A stretch of DNA of 64,000 bases from Siphonodentalium dalli (lineage: Eukaryota; Mollusca; Scaphopoda; Gadilida; Siphonodentaliidae): positions 132,683,990-132,747,989 of the forward strand of contig CP136067.1 in NCBI GenBank assembly GCA_032622095.1, in the 5' to 3' direction. The notes under the pieces were generated by a model, which saw only the letters and a list, made by a program, of their open reading frames with translations, was not told the origin of the DNA and searched no databases. The number at the start of each line of letters is the position of its first letter. Position 1 is the stretch's first letter. The translations under genes and the position numbers were made by a program. Positions 34,680-45,652 of the stretch are shown one piece after another.

Positions 34680-35640
34680 TGGATGCAGCCGGCCATGTTT
34701 GTAACGAATTTTGGAAGAATCATATGACGTTTGGTCACGATCGGATGAGGGATGTTGCATGTTGTGTGTGCCGAAGGATTTAGTCAAGAAAAGAGTAAAA
34801 TCCAATATGGCTGCTGGCGGCCATGTTTTTCAACGAAATTAAGACAAAATTGATGGCTCCTATCTAGTGGTCACCCAAAATATCCATATGAATTTTGGTG
34901 ACAATCTTGTTAAGGAAGTGGTCTGTAAGGTGAACCAACTGCCAAAAGATTTAGTTGTGCAAAGAATAAAATCAAAAATGGCTGCCGGCGGTCACGTTTT
35001 TCATCAAAAATCGTTCAAATTCAATAGATCCTATCTGGAGGTTATCCTGAACACGCCTGTAAATTTTCAAAACATTTCTTATACAGATGCGGGCTGCAGG
35101 TTGTACCGATGGATTCAAATGTAAAATCCAAGAAAGATGCCTGTGATCATGTTTTAAAAGATTTTGTTTAATATTCTACTGCTCCCATCTAGAGGTCAAC
35201 GCGAAGATCCACATGAAGTTCGGTGACGATCGATGTGGGATGTGGCCTCTATGGTATGTCATGCAAATAGTAAAATCTAAGATGACCACCGGCAACCATG
35301 TTTTTCGACGAATTTCGGAAAAAATAGATGGCTCCCATCTAAAGTAACACTGAATATCCATATAAAGTTTGGTAATGATCGGACGAGGGTGTGGTCTGCA
35401 GGGTGTGCCCATGGATTTATTCATGCAAAGAGTTAAATACAAGATGGCTACCGGCGGCCGTTTTTCATCGAAAATCTTTCAAATTCGATAGCTCCCATCT
35501 AGAGCTGATCCTAAACATGCCGGTAAGTTTTCAAAAACATTTTCCAATAAATGCGTGCTGCATAGCGCGCAGATGGATGCAAATTTAAAATCCAAAATGG
35601 CTGCTGTTAACCATGTTTTTCAACGAATTAATCATTTTTG
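34680..35640. repeat. Diverged tandem array with ATGGCTGCCGGCGGCCAT modules
   Basis: About six modules, near 34685, 34806, 34977, 35280, 35443 and 35597, have the form AAAATCCAARATGGCTGCCG-GCGGCCATGTTTTTCA. They are linked by GCTCCCATCTAGAGGT and ATCCATATGAARTTTGGTGA blocks. The period is about 165-175 bp, and copies are heavily diverged. The 85-codon frame at 34867-35124 simply runs through the repeat. Confidence 0.72.
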
Positions 35641-36320
35641 GCAATATTATGTGAACAAACCATGTTAAATTTTCTTTTTACATCGGTGCAGTACTGCAGT
35701 TTCGGAATAGACACGAAGCTAGATTTCAGCTGACTTGTTTTCTCGAATAACAGATAATCAATATATCTTATGTGAATTTTGAATAAGTAATCAATTGCAT
35801 CAGCAAACACTGTGGACAAATTATTAAATACGAAACGCTCTCTAAATTCGAATAATTATTTTCAATTTCAACCCGATGCTAAGTCATCCTAATTACTATT
35901 TTTGTTTAATGCAATACAAGTTATATTCGAGAACTATCCACAATGTGACTGCTGATTAGGGTTGTCATATTTTTGTCGTATCAACCATAACAACAATGAT
36001 CTATTGAATTAGTAAACGATCTGTACATCATTAAGTTTGTATGACAAATTGATATAATACAACTGATTTCAAAAGAACAATTTGGCAACGACAATTTATT
36101 TGTATCCGAGATAAATACAAATTGAGGAAAATTCAATTTTAATCTTTTTTCCGGTTACAAATTCAAAACAATTAAATTTTCATACCGTTTCGCATAATTT
36201 TCAAGAAATGTCCAACTAATGCGCCAACTATTGAACATTTTTGCCAAAGTTGGGAGCGATAACGCCGAGTATATCCCTCCCACCCCTTCTCCGCGTCTCT
36301 GATAACATGGGTCTCCGTTT
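35641..36320. other. No gene recognised
   Basis: Very AT-rich sequence (notably 35820-36230) with no motif-bearing frame, repeat or RNA gene that I can identify. Confidence 0.45.
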
Positions 36321-36429
36321 GCACTGATGGGCGGTGAATATGTTGACAGTGGCAGTGTGTGCGTTTATGAGATGCGTTTTGTTTCTAGCAATACTGCCGT
36401 GATGTCATGGCGACAAGGCATCGTCGATC

Positions 36430-36593
36430 GAAACTATCATCGCCCACTTCAATTCACCGGGGCCATCAATAGCTCAGCTGCGACGAGCCAGTTCGTTCAG
36501 AAGCAAGATAACTCTCGTTAGTTTGTCTCTCACACAGAAAGAACGCATCGCCGGCGCCTTGTCCTAAAATTCACAACCCAGATCGTTGGTGAG
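36430..36593 (+). promoter_or_regulatory. Candidate promoter and non-coding first exon (weak)
   Basis: This is an island of higher GC between AT-rich flanks. A CRE-like TGATGTCA lies just upstream, at about 36401-36408. Further down are TTCGTTCAGAAG and GCATCGCCGGCGCC, then GATCGTTG followed by GTGAGTAG near 36589, which matches a 5' splice donor. Together these suggest a 5' UTR exon on the plus strand, but no transcript evidence is available and no coding start is assigned. A 64-codon frame (36327-36521) crosses it without recognisable homology. Confidence 0.25.
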
Positions 36594-36779
36594 TAGATAA
36601 TCATGTATATACATCGCTATATCTTATTATTCTGCTTTCTCGGAGTTTTCTCGACGTCGTGGTAACGAACTTGAAGTTCTGCGTAAAAAACACATGACAA
36701 TTCTGTCAAACTGTTGTTGCTCGTCTTTACAAAAATAGCACACGGGACGATGCCAACAATCTAATATATATTTTGGGAC

Positions 36780-37790
36780 TACTGTTTGTCTGTCTGTCTG
36801 TCTGTTAGCTATGGTCGGGAAAACGGCTGAACCGATTGAGCTCAAAATTCCAATCTAAGGTTAAAATCCCACGGGCAGTGTTTACCACCGTTTTGGAGAA
36901 GCTCAGAGCACACATTCTCCACTCTCGGTCACAAAAATGACCGCCATTGGCACGGTGGATTTAATCGCGTTGATAGTTAAAGAGCGTTCGTATCCGCAGT
37001 GTCGTTGACAAAGAGCGTATGCGCGTAATGTGATTCTTACGTCTGGGTCCACACGTGAGCGTGACTGTATCCAGACATGAGCGTGTTGTGTGCTTCTTAC
37101 GTACTTAGGGCTTCCTAGGAACGGGGAGATTTTCATCGGATCAGTTTTTCACCCGAGGTGATCTTCACCTTGAAACGGGTACCCACAAATGATATATATG
37201 TGTGTGTCCTTTATAGACTCGAACCGATTGAGCTCAAACTTGCTACCCACGGGAAGTGTCATGGACGGGTTAAATTGTGACCACAACCCGACCTTGACCT
37301 TGAAAATGATCAATTCAATGTCAAATCGGGTCAAACTGGTGGATTTCCACGAAATTTTACACCTAGGTGCAGCATACGTGTCTCGGAAGCTGTTGCAATT
37401 GCTTTTTCGAACAAAGCCATGAGACGAACCACGCCAGTTGTGATTCTTATGTCTGTCTTCGTACTTAGGGGTTCCAATGAACGGGGGAGATTTTCATCGG
37501 GTAAGTTTTTCCGCCCGAGGTGATCTTCACCTTGAAACGGGTACCCACAAACGTACCTCTTTTAGGGACGGTACCATCACGGGACGGGTACTATCATTTC
37601 TCTTTATTTAAAAGGCAGAATTAACTCAAATTAAATTAAAAAATTAACGGATTTCGACGAAATTTGATACCTAGGGATACTTTTGTCGGGGGGTGTTTTG
37701 GACGGGTCAAATCGTTACCCCGACCTTACCTTGACCTTCAAAATGGTCAATTCAAGGTCAAAGCCCGGACGAAGTCGGGTCACCTGCTAG
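36780..37790 (-). repeat. Dispersed GTCT-microsatellite and GACCTTGAA repeat, minus orientation
   Basis: The stretch opens with (GTCT)n and GGTCGGGAAAACGGCTGAAC, then repeats a unit with CCCGAGGTGATCTTCACCTT at about 37150 and 37515. It also holds TGACCTTGAAAATGRTCAAT and GGATTTCGACGAAATTTGAT, and finishes GCCCGGACGAAGTCGGGTCA-CCTGCTAGT. All are reverse complements of blocks at 57481-58412, so the two loci carry one family in opposite orientation. Confidence 0.72.
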
Positions 37791-38250
37791 TATTATATAT
37801 TTTTGGAAAACGTGAGGCATCTGAAAATGATCGCCGTATTATCCTAGCACGACATATTTTGAATTCAATGAACAACCAAAGTTCGATCATCATAGTAGTT
37901 CTCCTATTCATAAAACAAGAAATTAAGTTCACAACACATCCAAATAACTTGGGATCACACTTACTCATGTTTTGTCTGAAAAAAAAAGAAAATGTGATGT
38001 GTGTCAATTCACAAGGTCGAGGCGAGTTCAACGAGGTATTGTCAGGCCTGATCGGAGCTGCTGACTTTTGGCGGGAAACCCGCAGGAGACAGGTGAGCCA
38101 GACTGGTAACTCTGAAACGCGTGGTCCGAATATGATGCGGCTTTTTCCATTTGATTCGTCTTATCAAGCTCAGTGTATTGATGCATACTGAGACCGTTTT
38201 TGTATTTATTTACAATTTTTGTAACAAAAAAGGCCCGCATTTATAATAAA
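37791..38250 (+). other. Candidate terminal exon of an unrecognised gene (weak)
   Basis: An open plus-strand frame runs from repeat sequence into unique sequence and stops at 38191. Its last ~57 residues include RGEFNEVLSGLIGAADFWRE and end in YQAQCIDAY. The start of that part follows a possible acceptor (TTCACAAG|G at about 38023). An AATAAA lies at about 38245, some 55 bp after the stop, so a short 3' UTR is possible. A competing donor-like CAG|GTGAGC occurs at about 38089. The frame from 37664 begins with TTG inside a repeat, so no start codon is claimed. I do not recognise the protein. It may be chance. Confidence 0.25.
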
Positions 38251-39985
38251 GAACACGTTTGTACTATAATCACTGGGTTTTTATAAAAATCCAAGAGTGG
38301 TGAGCTTTTTTCTGTTCAGATATGGCCACTGTTTACTGTAGACGCAGATAATTACAACATCGAGACGCAAACCAGTCGAGTTCACATTGAATCGTGCAAT
38401 TACATAAGATGTACATTCAGTGATGTCGCGAACACAGGTAGAAGTCGGTCATTACCACAAAGCTTCAAGTTGTGTAACAATTTGTAATATGATAAAGGTA
38501 TCATTATGAGCACTATATCTTAAAAAGTCTGACTCCAGAATTTGATAAATTTAAAACTGACTGATGTGAAGAGTGTCGGAGATTTCATCAAATAATTAGA
38601 GTCAGGCACAATCGCGAATTCATCGCAAAAAGTTGGTGGCTCATACAACACAAGTAATATACTCACACTAATGTAGTTCAAGGCAATTGTGATATCAAAT
38701 TCTGTCCAAAATGTTGATCTTAAGTCAATCATCATCAAGTTGAATTTTGAATGGCACTCATGTTTTGTCTGAAAAAAAAACAAGAAAAGTTGTGTGAATA
38801 AATAGTGATTATCAGACAGTTATTGTTGTGGATCAATGGTGGAGGGTTTTATTTTTATTCACGATGACCATGAATGTGGTCATTTAAGTCAAGCCCAGAG
38901 TGACAGTATATGAACACACAAGCAATATTTTGAGATCTCCAAACCCTGTTATGTTCTAACATAAGAATCATTGAAGACAAAAGTAATATGAGTTATTAAA
39001 TCTGAATAAATAGAATAAATATTGAATGGCGTACTATCTCGCACACAGTCTCATTATGTGAATAATATTTATCCAAATGAAGCATTATACCCAAACAATT
39101 TTGATTGCAGTCTATAAACTGAATACCTCACCATTCTAATTCTCACTAACTCCATGCACCCATGACATATTCAATTGTTATAGTATTACAATTAGTACAT
39201 AAGTATTCATAAATATTAATTATGCAACAGTATATGGACAATTCAAACATCCCAAAAGTTTTTAAACATTTTTATTTTGGAAAACAATTCATTTTGGAAA
39301 ATGTTTGTCAAAAAAATATAATGTCACAAAACTTTTTATTTGGAATGAATGATGGCACTATTACATACCGTTAGTTGACATAATTGGTTTCCTTACATTT
39401 TCAAAGAATTTCCCAGGGGAATCCCCTTTTTTAGAAATAAATACTGAAACCCCAACGCAATTCCAGTACTTTTTTTTACCATTTCAATTAATTTATATTA
39501 ACAAACCACTATGGCTGATACTGGTGATAGTTTTAGATAGTTAATAGAGTGAAGGACATTTCTGTGAATGAGTTCAAATTGCCATCTGCTTCAAGTTCAA
39601 TTTCATAATTAAAAATATTATTTAATATATCAATTACATATTAAAAATGTTGAAATTAGTACATATTCAAACTATTATACTATCCATGTGCATGTATCAT
39701 AATCATATTCTCAATTGAGACTTGATGAATTACTCACCACATTATCCAAATAATCTGGATCACTTTGTTGGAGTTCTTGTACCAACTCAAGCGTTAAATG
39801 TAAACAAAGCTGTGAGTGAAAGTGAGGCTTGATCTATGGAAAGCCGAGAGAGTTCTGCAGATTATATGGAACTCCTGGGACAGATGTCTTCATTGTCTGT
39901 GAATAGAACTGGCTGCACTAATTCCCTAATCTGTGAACATGGATTTGTTATAAATGCCTTTCTTAATGATATTAGTTGTTAAATT
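38251..39985. other. No gene recognised
   Basis: AT-rich throughout, with motif-free short frames on both strands. No repeat with a clear period was noticed. Confidence 0.45.
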
Positions 39986-40870
39986 GACAGTTGCCATATG
40001 ACCTGGTTTCTTATGACCTTGACCTTTGCCAAATTTACAGATTTCAGCACTTTTATACGATAACTGATAAGTTTAAAGAACTATAACTCACAAACGGATT
40101 GGCAGTTTTTTTTATTTAAAATCACTTCCACATGCTGCCTGAATGCCCATGAATATAACATGATAGACTGTGTCACATATTGTGAAATAACTTGTCCGTT
40201 ATGATTCAAAATGTTTGATCAAACATGAACAAAATCGATATTTTTCCTAATGACCTTGACCTTTATATGTGACCTTGACCAATTCGAGGCATAACATGTG
40301 GTTCTAAACGACGGAGGGGGGGGGGGGCTTTGGGTGCTCCCATCTCCTACTACCCATATGGAAACAAAGTATCAAGATCACAAGATATGAGCTACTAAAT
40401 GGTCAATTTCACAACCATCAAAATGCATCCTCCATTGCTATGTAAATTTGACCCATTTTGGAAAAAATATCACACAGTTTAGAGGCATATATCTCATGAC
40501 TGGCATGTCGGTTACAATAATAATGCCGTTGTCTGTGTAGTCTATATACTGCAGATTATTTTTAATGTATTAAAACCGATTTTGTAATCTCAGTGGGTAT
40601 AACATGTATGACCATATAAGAAAAAAGGTAATATTTTGGTCAATGACCTTGATCTTGGCTTATGACCTTGACCTCTGGTGGAGAAATATTTGGTGTTAAA
40701 AGAAAGTCCACCAAGGGTAATACCCCATACCAATGAAAATATAGACTTACTGCATTAAACTTCCTTGGTACAGACCACGATATGTATATTTTCAAAACCA
40801 GCGAAAAACACAATCGGTTGCCATGGAAACACATATTTCAGCACTAAGCTACACTGCCCCAGTACGCCCC
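39986..40870. repeat. Decayed repeat rich in TGACCTTGACC
   Basis: TGACCTTGACC occurs near 40015, 40252, 40269 and 40661, with GACCTTGATCTTGG near 40645. A G run of about 17 lies at 40314-40330. A GGTTGCCATGGAAAC phrase is at about 40813. The pattern suggests an old tandem family related in part to the 37 and 58 kb repeats. No gene is visible. Confidence 0.5.
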
Positions 40871-42031
40871 AGCACTGACATAAACTTCAGATTATGTGCT
40901 TTCAGAAAAATGTTGGTAGAATTTGCCCACCAAAATGGTACCATTTTCCATTTTTGGGGTGCCTGGCTCATGGACTAACTGGCATCTAATGCCGAGTTAC
41001 AAATATTATCCGAGTGGGTGAGCGATTGCAGTTTGATATAATCCTCCGAGTTTTCGGCCCAGCTGAGTTTTCGGTCAATTGCAAAAGAGAAACAACAACG
41101 CACACCCATGCGTCTATGTTGTTCTCACCAACATTCATGCAGTACTGCTTGAATCAAGCAAATATGCTCTTAATTGTCCCGCACAACGATATTTTACTCT
41201 CGATTAATATATGAGTCAAAGTGCTTGTCCGTGCACATCATGTGTTACAAATAGGAAAGATGGAGTTCCAATGGTATAATGAATAAAGCTGAATCTTCTA
41301 ACTTCGCCGGATTTGGGAATTTCTAAGTCACATATCTGTTTTATTTTGTATGAACGTGTGTCCGACTAGAGTGGTATATATCATGAAAATACACGCTATC
41401 GGGTGCTATAATATCCGAATTGGTGAATGATTTTTAATTGACGTTGGATTCTATCAATGTGGTATAGTCGTGGTACGCAAAAAAGGGAGTTGACCAAGAA
41501 GAAATTGGTAAAGAAGCAATTTTGGTGTCATTCAACGCTGGAGAATCTCTGGTACAACATATCAAAAATCCGCTAAAATCCACTCCGGGGAAAATCCAGT
41601 ATCCAAGATGGCGTCCAACATGGCCGCCGTTAGTCAAAAGAGACTTTGGCTGAGTTTATTTCGATTATAGTGAGAATAAATATTGTCATATGTATACAAA
41701 TATATAAATTATTGCTAGGTAAAATATTATGCCACCTGTTTATGGCAAAAATTTAACCTCTCGTCCCAGATGGCCGCCAAAATGGCGGCCTAAACTCGAA
41801 AATTTGAAGTTTTTGCCTAATATCTTAACGATCAGTTCCTGTTGTTTGATAATGGTTCAGGCTGGCGACTTTGCTTAGTCTTATTCGTGTTAATTCAGCA
41901 TTGGAGCAATGAAAGATACCACAAATGGGGTCCCAGTCTCATCCACACCGTCAAAAATTTGATTTTATAGAACGCGGTATAAACTTTCACAAAATTCGCC
42001 ATTGGGATTCCAGTCATACATGTATATCAAC
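40871..42031. other. No gene recognised; ATGGC-type repeat fragments
   Basis: Short phrases CCAAGATGGCGTCCAACATGG at about 41603 (21 bp including the shared G) and GATGGCCGCCAAAATGGCGG at about 41769 belong to the same motif class as the 34.7-35.6 kb array. No coding homology was found. Confidence 0.45.
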
Positions 42032-42175
42032 AAGAAATTGACAGAACTGTGCAATGTAAGTTGGGCATACCATTATATATCAATACTCCAATTCAATGAA
42101 ACCAAGAAATTGACAGAACTGTACAATGTAAGTTGGGCATACCATTATATATCAATACTCCAATTCAATGAAACC
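42032..42175. repeat. 72-bp tandem duplication, one mismatch
   Basis: AAGAAATTGACAGAACTGTG at 42032 recurs at 42104 with a single G-to-A change in the whole 72-bp unit. This is a very recent local duplication. Confidence 0.95.
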
Positions 42176-44364
42176 CAAATTGGCGCTTTGTATCAAAATG
42201 GCGGTTAAAATATGCAAAATGGCAGATATTGCCCAGAGTGTTATTAAATCTATTACAAGTAGTGGTTGATGAATAAAATTGACTAAATGCATACAAATGT
42301 ATACCACTTTATGATGCAATTATAGTGGAGTGGCCAGGACCCAAAAATGGCCGTATTTAAGGAGTTTAATATACATGTACATATGGTACTTAAGCGATTT
42401 TTATATGTCATATGAAAGGTTAGATTATATGCAACAAGATAGGTCCTATCAAAACTTTTTTAAGTGGTGCGGTAGCCATGAAAACGGTGACCCGACTTTC
42501 ATGAAATTAGCAATAATTGTAGCCACTATCACAATAAAATACAGTTCATGTTATACTGTTCCACTAGAATGAGGACCAAATGTGTGCTGTATTACGACAT
42601 GCTCATTTTCCAAACTACCCTGTGCATTCAGACTTCATTCGCTTCTCTTTTTAATGTTTTTCTGAAATTTTTCATCATTTTGGTGTGATTTAAGTGATTT
42701 ACGTGTTTTGTTTATGGGGAAACTGGAATGACATTCCTTTTTGAGAATGACAGTTTATCTATCAGAATGTAATGTTATTTGAATTCACCGAAATGACAGC
42801 ATGGGATGTGTGGGAAGCTTTTATTTAGAGATTTTGGGCTAACGATGCAATGACGTTGGCAACGTAATGGCATCACGTGAGGGTTCAAACACCTTGTTGA
42901 AACCGGATGGAGTATTAATTACATAGTGGAGCAGCAGAGACCAGAAAATGGCCTTATTTTTGTATTAGTTGAATCATGTCGCCAACCACCAAGACGTATT
43001 ATATATCAAATTGTTCGTACGGATATGGAGAATATGCAAACTGAGTTAGCCAGAAACCTAAATCTGTGCGAACAGAGATTATTGGGGAAAACCACCTTTG
43101 TTAGTATTAATAACATATCATGTTATTTTTGTTGGAAACGCGCCTAAACTATAGACTATGGTCATGCTCACATGTTGTAAGTGTTTCTTGTGTTATCGTA
43201 ATGTTCTAGGGTTCATTTTGGGGTAAAAATCACCATTTTTGGTGATAAATGAGAGAATTCTGGAATCCACCAAAAACATAATATACGTAGTCAATGGATG
43301 CAATTTTATAGCTTTATTTATCTATACTTATGTTTTCAATGTGATTAATCTACATAATTCATTCGTCAAGTGTTGTGGTTAGTGTGAACATATTTTATTG
43401 CATAATAACGCAACGTCATTGAGACACAAGTTTTGCAACTTTTTGCGGCAGAGGTATGCACATTAAGGTGTTTATTTAAAGTTTAAACCGCGATGTCGGG
43501 GTTATGTATAATTGGACAGCCCTAAATATGTTCCGGTTTTGTGTACTATTCAGAGTAGTATCTCCAAGGAGGAGTTTCTCGAGGTTAATATTTTGAACAC
43601 TCAGCGTAGCAAGTTGGTCAAACAACAAACATCGATGGTTTGTATAAAATGTTGTAGTTATTGGGATTTCGGGTGGAAATTGGGGTTTTAATAGAAAATT
43701 GTGATGTTCGCATATAAAACCAGTGGGTGGTCGTCCCGTTCGTCCGGCATCTATTGTTTCTGATAGGTGTTGCGGTAGGTGTCATAATCCTCAACATCAC
43801 AGAGTTGCCGACTATAGTTTTTATCATTCATCATGATCAGTGCGAACTGTGTTTTCATTCTCTTTTGGGGGACCACTTTTTCGTATATATAATCAGTGAA
43901 AACTGGAATCCAGCTCTAGGAATAACAGTTGACCTCATTTATGGTCGCTGAATCAATTAGACAACATTATATGGTGAGTTTCATATGGTATTTGAGGTTT
44001 ATGGTGCGAATTGACATTTTAGTGTTTATTTTGGCCATTTTGGGGCAAAAACACATTATTTTGTGTTGAAACATGAGAGAATTATGGAATCCATCAGAAC
44101 ATAATATACATCTCTATATATTGCTAGTATGTTTGTAGAAATTATTTAGGGCTATCGAGTAACAGAGTGAGATTACTTGCATTTAATATAACACGGTGTC
44201 ATTGAATATTAAAGTTCTTTTTGCGCATATACATACGAACGAACACAGCGGTTTTTGTTATATACATAATTAGTCAATACACTACATCCATATCCATACC
44301 ATGCGATGCATTTCAAATGTAAAATAATACTTTTATACCCCGACGGCGTGTTCCCGGCCATATA
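42176..44364. repeat. Two diverged copies of an approximately 800-bp unit, no gene
   Basis: The block GAGAGAATTCTGGAATCCAC followed by AACATAATATAC at about 43250 recurs as GAGAGAATTATGGAATCCAT at about 44072. Each is preceded by GGCAAAAA/GGTAAAAA-type and TTTTGGGG phrases. Later parts match weakly. The spacing is about 820 bp. Short frames have no family motif. Confidence 0.5.
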
Positions 44365-44404
44365 TCAAGTACCAGACAATATTTCCCCAGGATTGTTTGG
44401 GTCG

Positions 44405-44623
44405 TCAGATAGTACCCCGTTGTTCCATAAATGGTGGTAAACATGTAACTGTGTGGACGCAGTGAGGATAATCTGTTGGAGTGACAGTTCCAACTGGTCT
44501 AATGAGCCGGGACGTGTGCGTAATTTGATAAAAATCAACACCTGCATGAGCCATGAGAGCAAGAGCCCTGGCCAAGCAAGCATCTTCGACCGTTTCATTA
44601 GGACTAGTGTTATGAATGTACAA
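44405..44623 (-). pseudogene. Unrecognised coding-like fragment
   Basis: The minus-strand frame of 72 codons has an amino-acid pattern that looks like true protein: NETVEDACLARALALMAHAG, then VDFYQITHTSRLIRPVGTV, then TPTDYPHCVHTVTCLPPFME. A stop follows at once. No signal peptide or membrane segment is visible. I cannot name the family. It may be a relic of a transposase or an exon of a larger gene. The overlapping frame at 44365-44598 is less protein-like. The upstream and downstream flanks show no continuation, which favours a fragment. Confidence 0.35.
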
Positions 44624-44699
44624 TGTTTTTTGCGGAATGAGTTTCTGTCGCTACTGCCAGAAATAATATATTTCCGCCCGATAAAAGTACTAGTCGCTC

Positions 44700-45652
44700 G
44701 CGAAAATAAATAAATAAATATATTTGTCCGGGATCAATTCAAAAACGCTAGATATTCTCTTTGTTGTTATCCCAATAACGCGATGTCGCACTGCAATGCT
44801 CTGTTCGCGGCTGTTTGCGATTGTTATTATTCATTGGTAATTCGTTGTACGTACACATGTGCACAGAGAGCTTGGGCCTCTTACGTCTATAGCTCGAACG
44901 GCTTCTTATTCATTAGCACAAATCAATGGTAATTTAATCTTCCTATAGCAATGTGCAGACTAAAATATAGGTAAACATGGTATGTCATTGGATGTTCGGT
45001 GGGTTGTCTAAATACTCAATATCAACTTTGCATCGACTTAAAAAAGACACGAATATGTTATTACATCTTGCTAAGTGCGGAATTTGGAAGTTCATATTTG
45101 TGCAAAAACATTCAGCCTATTCTCCCATAAATAAGCTCATATATAACTTATTTTCAAACTCACGAAATAGGCCCATATAGGGATTAATTGAATCTGAATT
45201 AAGCTCTATATGAACCTAAATGAGACACGAACAAAACAGTCGTATACATATATGCTCATATGGACACTTTTTAATCTACTTTTTTCATCGACACGGCGTA
45301 CCAGTTAAATGTTCTTTATAATGTGTTTTAACTGCGGCACGCGCCATAAAACGGAATATGAGTATGAGCGGGTACGAGCCTAAAATAACTTATTTCAGAA
45401 TTAAATAAGTTCCATATGAACCTATGTGAATATTTAGGTCCTATATGAACCTATTTGCATGGGGGTATGTTGACACATTATGGCATCAACTTTTAAAATT
45501 TAGCACCGACATTTGGTTGCTGATCATTCATGTTTCGACGAAAATTGTTATCGTTGTGGCCCCGGTGGTTTGGAGTAAGGCTATTACGTTACTGACACGT
45601 CAGAGGCAACCACTTATAGTCAGTGGCCTACAGTTACTGTCAGTGTTATTGT
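44700..45652. other. No gene recognised
   Basis: AT-rich. The phrase CCTATATGAACCTAT/ATGAACCTAAATG recurs at about 45208, 45415 and 45440, a small decayed repeat. No conserved reading frame. Confidence 0.4.
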
